From positions 1 through 64,000 of the forward strand of contig OMVT01000010.1 of the NCBI GenBank assembly GCA_900314535.1: a DNA stretch of 64,000 nt. Reading direction: 5' to 3'. The position numbers and the translations under genes are program-made. Position 1 is the stretch's first letter. Each line of letters opens with the position of its first letter. This document shows positions 62,332-64,000 of the stretch, in pieces. The notes under the pieces are model-generated. The model made no database searches, was not told the DNA's origin, and saw nothing but the letters and a program-made list of their open reading frames with translations. The stretch comes from an uncultured Olsenella sp. (lineage in GTDB: Bacteria > Actinomycetota > Coriobacteriia > Coriobacteriales > Atopobiaceae).

Positions 62332-62758
62332 GCCTTCAAAGAGGCTGCTCTCATCCCATCGAAGCCTCAGGCAGCTTGAGCGCTGGCTGAAAAGTCTCAA
62401 GGACAGAGATAAGGTCGAGGGTCGGACTCGAGGGTTGAGAGTCGAGGAATGAGGCTTCAAAACCCTAACCATCAAGTACTGCTTTAAGCTTATAACGCAT
62501 GTAAATTGAGGCATCTACCTGCGCAATCCATATTTCTGACAAAAGTGTTGACGGAAGTTGGGACGTTGTGCAAATATATGCCGCTTTAGATGAGGCGTTG
62601 AGCTTAACTTGAGGGTTAGGGTTTCTCCAACGACTTGCCGAAAGCTCGCAGCACCAAAGAAGGACACAGACACTCAAACGCAGCACGAACGCAGCAGCAA
62701 CGGATCTATGGACATGACGGACCACAAACGCCCCGTCGCCAAGCAAGGAGGAACTTCC
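62332..62758. other. AT-richer regulatory region upstream of ftsZ (no gene)
   Basis: 427 bp without a credible gene. It holds TCGAGGGT direct repeats (62414 and 62427, a partial TCGAGG copy at about 62441), a long imperfect inverted repeat (listed separately), and a candidate promoter inside it: TTGACG at about 62549 with AAATAT about 18 bp downstream. A transcript from there would have a 5' leader of ~170 nt. TATAAC at 62491 is a second -10 candidate. The RBS AAGGAGG sits 7 nt before the ftsZ ATG. Confidence 0.6.
62460..62624. repeat. Long imperfect inverted repeat flanking the ftsZ promoter
   Basis: The outer arms AAACCCTAACCATCAAGT (62460-62477) and ACTTGAGGGTTAGGGTTT (62607-62624) are reverse complements over 18 nt with one mismatch. 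Pairing continues inward with gaps: TAAGCT (62485-62490) with AGCTTA (62601-62606), AACGC (62494-62498) with GCGTT, and CATCTA (62512-62517) with TAGATG. Each arm thus spans roughly 50-60 bp around a ~60-bp centre that carries the likely promoter. Confidence 0.65.
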
Positions 62759-63907
62759 ATGACTGACAACGACATCCCCAGCAACTACCTCGCAGTCATC
62801 AAGGTCGTAGGCGTCGGCGGCGGTGGCACGAACGCCGTCAACCGCATGATCGACGAGGGCATCCGCGGCGTCGAGTTCGTCGCAATCAACACCGATGCCC
62901 AGGCACTTGCAATCTCCGATGCTGACATCAAGGTCCACATCGGCACCGACATCACGAAGGGCCTCGGCGCTGGCGCCAACCCTGAGGTCGGCCAGCAGGC
63001 TGCCCAGGAGAGCAAGGACGACATCAAGGCCGCTCTTGCCGGTGCAGACATGGTCTTCATCACGGCTGGCGAGGGTGGCGGCACCGGCACCGGCGCAGCA
63101 CCTGTCGTTGCTGACATCGCAAAGAACGACGTAGGCGCTCTGACCGTCGCAATCGTCACGAAGCCGTTCACGTTCGAGGGCCGCAGGCGCTCCCAGTCCG
63201 CTCTCGGCGGCATCGACAACCTCGCTGCCAATGTCGATACCCTTGTCGTCATTCCCAACGACCGTCTGCTCGACCTCTCCGAGAAGAAGACCACGATGCT
63301 CGAGGCCTTCCGCATGGCAGACGAGGTCCTCGCACAGGGCACGCAGGGCATCACCGACCTCATCACGGTCCCTGGCCTCATCAATGTCGACTTCGCAGAC
63401 GTCTGCACGATCATGAAGGACTCCGGTTCCGCAATGATGGGCATCGGCGTCGCCTCCGGCGACTCCCGTGCTGCTGATGCAGCCGAGGAGGCCATCTCGA
63501 GCCCGCTTCTCGAGACCTCGATCGACGGCGCAACGCGCGTCCTGCTCTCCATTGCCGGCAACAAGGATCTCGGCATCCAGGAGATCAACGACGCTGCAGA
63601 CATCGTCGCAAAGAACGTCGACCCCGATGCGAACATCATCTTTGGCACCGTCGTCGACGAGTCCCTGGGCGATCAGGTCCGCGTTACGGTCATCGCGACG
63701 GGCCTCGACGAGAACGACTCCGACAGCCTTCCGACGCTTGACTCCGTGAGCTCGAGCAGGAGCTCCCGTCCGACATCGCGTCCGTCCACGCCCGCTACGA
63801 GGACGTCTGCACCTGCCCGCTCGAACGCTGGCTCCCGCACGAACTCCTCCTCGAACGCGAACCAGGGCTTCGATATCCCTGACTTTCTGAAGCACTCCCG
63901 CATGTAG
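62759..63907 (+). CDS. ftsZ: Cell division protein FtsZ
   Basis: 382 residues, tubulin-like GTPase forming the Z-ring. [16 protein letters not shown], then [11 protein letters not shown], the tubulin signature [16 protein letters not shown] and the synergy loop [15 protein letters not shown] Ser/Arg/Pro-rich linker leads to the C-terminal peptide [13 protein letters not shown], which binds membrane-anchor partners (SepF in this lineage, since ftsA is absent here). ATG at 62759, 7 nt after AAGGAGG; an in-frame ATG at 62708 has no RBS. Own promoter region upstream. Confidence 0.98.
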   Translation: MTDNDIPSNYLAVIKVVGVGGGGTNAVNRMIDEGIRGVEFVAINTDAQALAISDADIKVHIGTDITKGLGAGANPEVGQQAAQESKDDIKAALAGADMVFITAGEGGGTGTGAAPVVADIAKNDVGALTVAIVTKPFTFEGRRRSQSALGGIDNLAANVDTLVVIPNDRLLDLSEKKTTMLEAFRMADEVLAQGTQGITDLITVPGLINVDFADVCTIMKDSGSAMMGIGVASGDSRAADAAEEAISSPLLETSIDGATRVLLSIAGNKDLGIQEINDAADIVAKNVDPDANIIFGTVVDESLGDQVRVTVIATGLDENDSDSLPTLDSVSSSRSSRPTSRPSTPATRTSAPARSNAGSRTNSSSNANQGFDIPDFLKHSRM

Positions 63908-63916
63908 GAGAGCCTG

Positions 63917-64000
63917 ATGGAAACGCCGTCTCTCACACGAAAGAGCGTCTCTGGCGTGTCGTTCCTGACGGATGGGCACGCTGAGGGACAGGTGCGCTTC
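63917..64000 (+). CDS. Start of probable PgeF/laccase-domain protein (3' end missing)
   Basis: Only 28 codons are inside the window (METPSLTRKSVSGVSFLTDG...). TAGGAGAG lies 5-6 nt before the ATG, which follows the ftsZ stop by 9 nt. In many Gram-positive genomes the gene after ftsZ encodes a YfiH/PgeF purine-nucleoside or peptidoglycan-editing hydrolase, and the GVSFLTDG...VRF beginning fits such proteins. The assignment is mostly from position. Confidence 0.45.
   Translation, partial: METPSLTRKSVSGVSFLTDGHAEGQVRF

Noticed and set aside
62455-62630. Telomere-like CCCTAA/TTAGGG repeats
   Set aside because: Each arm holds only one to two units and they form an inverted repeat, not a tandem array; resemblance is coincidental.

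Overview
This is a 64 kb chromosomal window from a high-GC Gram-positive anaerobe, most likely a member of the Coriobacteriia (Actinomycetota, Olsenella/Atopobium-like). That placement is inference. It rests on the strong G/C bias at third codon positions, frequent GTG/TTG starts behind purine-rich ribosome binding sites, a division/cell-wall cluster with ftsQ and ftsZ but no ftsA, a desulfoferrodoxin (anaerobic superoxide reductase), a mannose-family PTS and a FucO-type lactaldehyde reductase. Nearly every gene is on the + strand. The one convincing minus-strand gene is a small holin-like membrane protein at 2090-2446. I see no tRNA, rRNA, CRISPR array, insertion sequence or prophage.

Layout. 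1-2.9 kb: 3' part of fucO, a DUF2974 hydrolase-fold protein, the convergent membrane protein and a TrpR/YerC-like regulator behind a perfect palindrome. 3-9.7 kb: an AddAB-type helicase-nuclease pair; addB overlaps addA by ATGA, and addA is split by a frameshift near 7160. 9.8-18.9 kb: dnaE, desulfoferrodoxin, a NadE-like protein whose two active sites both look dead, ruvCAB and a DUF6483 gene. 19-25 kb: a PPP phosphatase, a deoxyinosine glycosylase, an SGNH hydrolase fused to an acetyltransferase, dgt and rarA. 25-31.2 kb: DUF948 protein, degenerate anti-sigma factor, SigB/F-type sigma factor, AI-2E-family permease, alaS and ruvX. 31.2-35 kb: an AT-rich leader followed by a Man-type PTS (IIAB, IIC, IID) and a DUF956/ManO gene behind a terminator. 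35-41.1 kb: mltG, yqeG, an orphan prepilin peptidase, aroK, an AroB-fold pseudoenzyme, an M24 peptidase and efp. 41.3-48.6 kb: asp23-like, nusB, xseB, tlyA, nadK, recN, pyrG and xerD. 48.7-64 kb: the dcw cluster mraZ-rsmH-ftsL-ftsI-murF-mraY-murD-ftsW-murG-murC-ftsQ, then a terminator, a 430-bp region with a long inverted repeat, ftsZ, and the start of a probable pgeF/laccase-domain gene.

How the genes work together. DNA repair and replication dominate the first half (AddAB, DnaE, RuvABC, HDG, Dgt, RarA, RuvX), with RecN and XerD later. Envelope growth and division dominate the end (MltG, MraY/Mur enzymes, FtsI/W/L/Q/Z), under a promoter that carries MraZ boxes. The PTS block is a self-contained sugar-uptake operon.

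The most unusual theme is a set of proteins that keep an enzyme fold but have lost catalytic residues: the NadE-like protein, the AroB-like protein next to an intact AroK, the anti-sigma factor without its ATP-site Asn, and AddB without a Walker A motif. The other items worth follow-up are the inverted repeat upstream of ftsZ, the palindrome before the TrpR-like gene and the SGNH-GNAT fusion.
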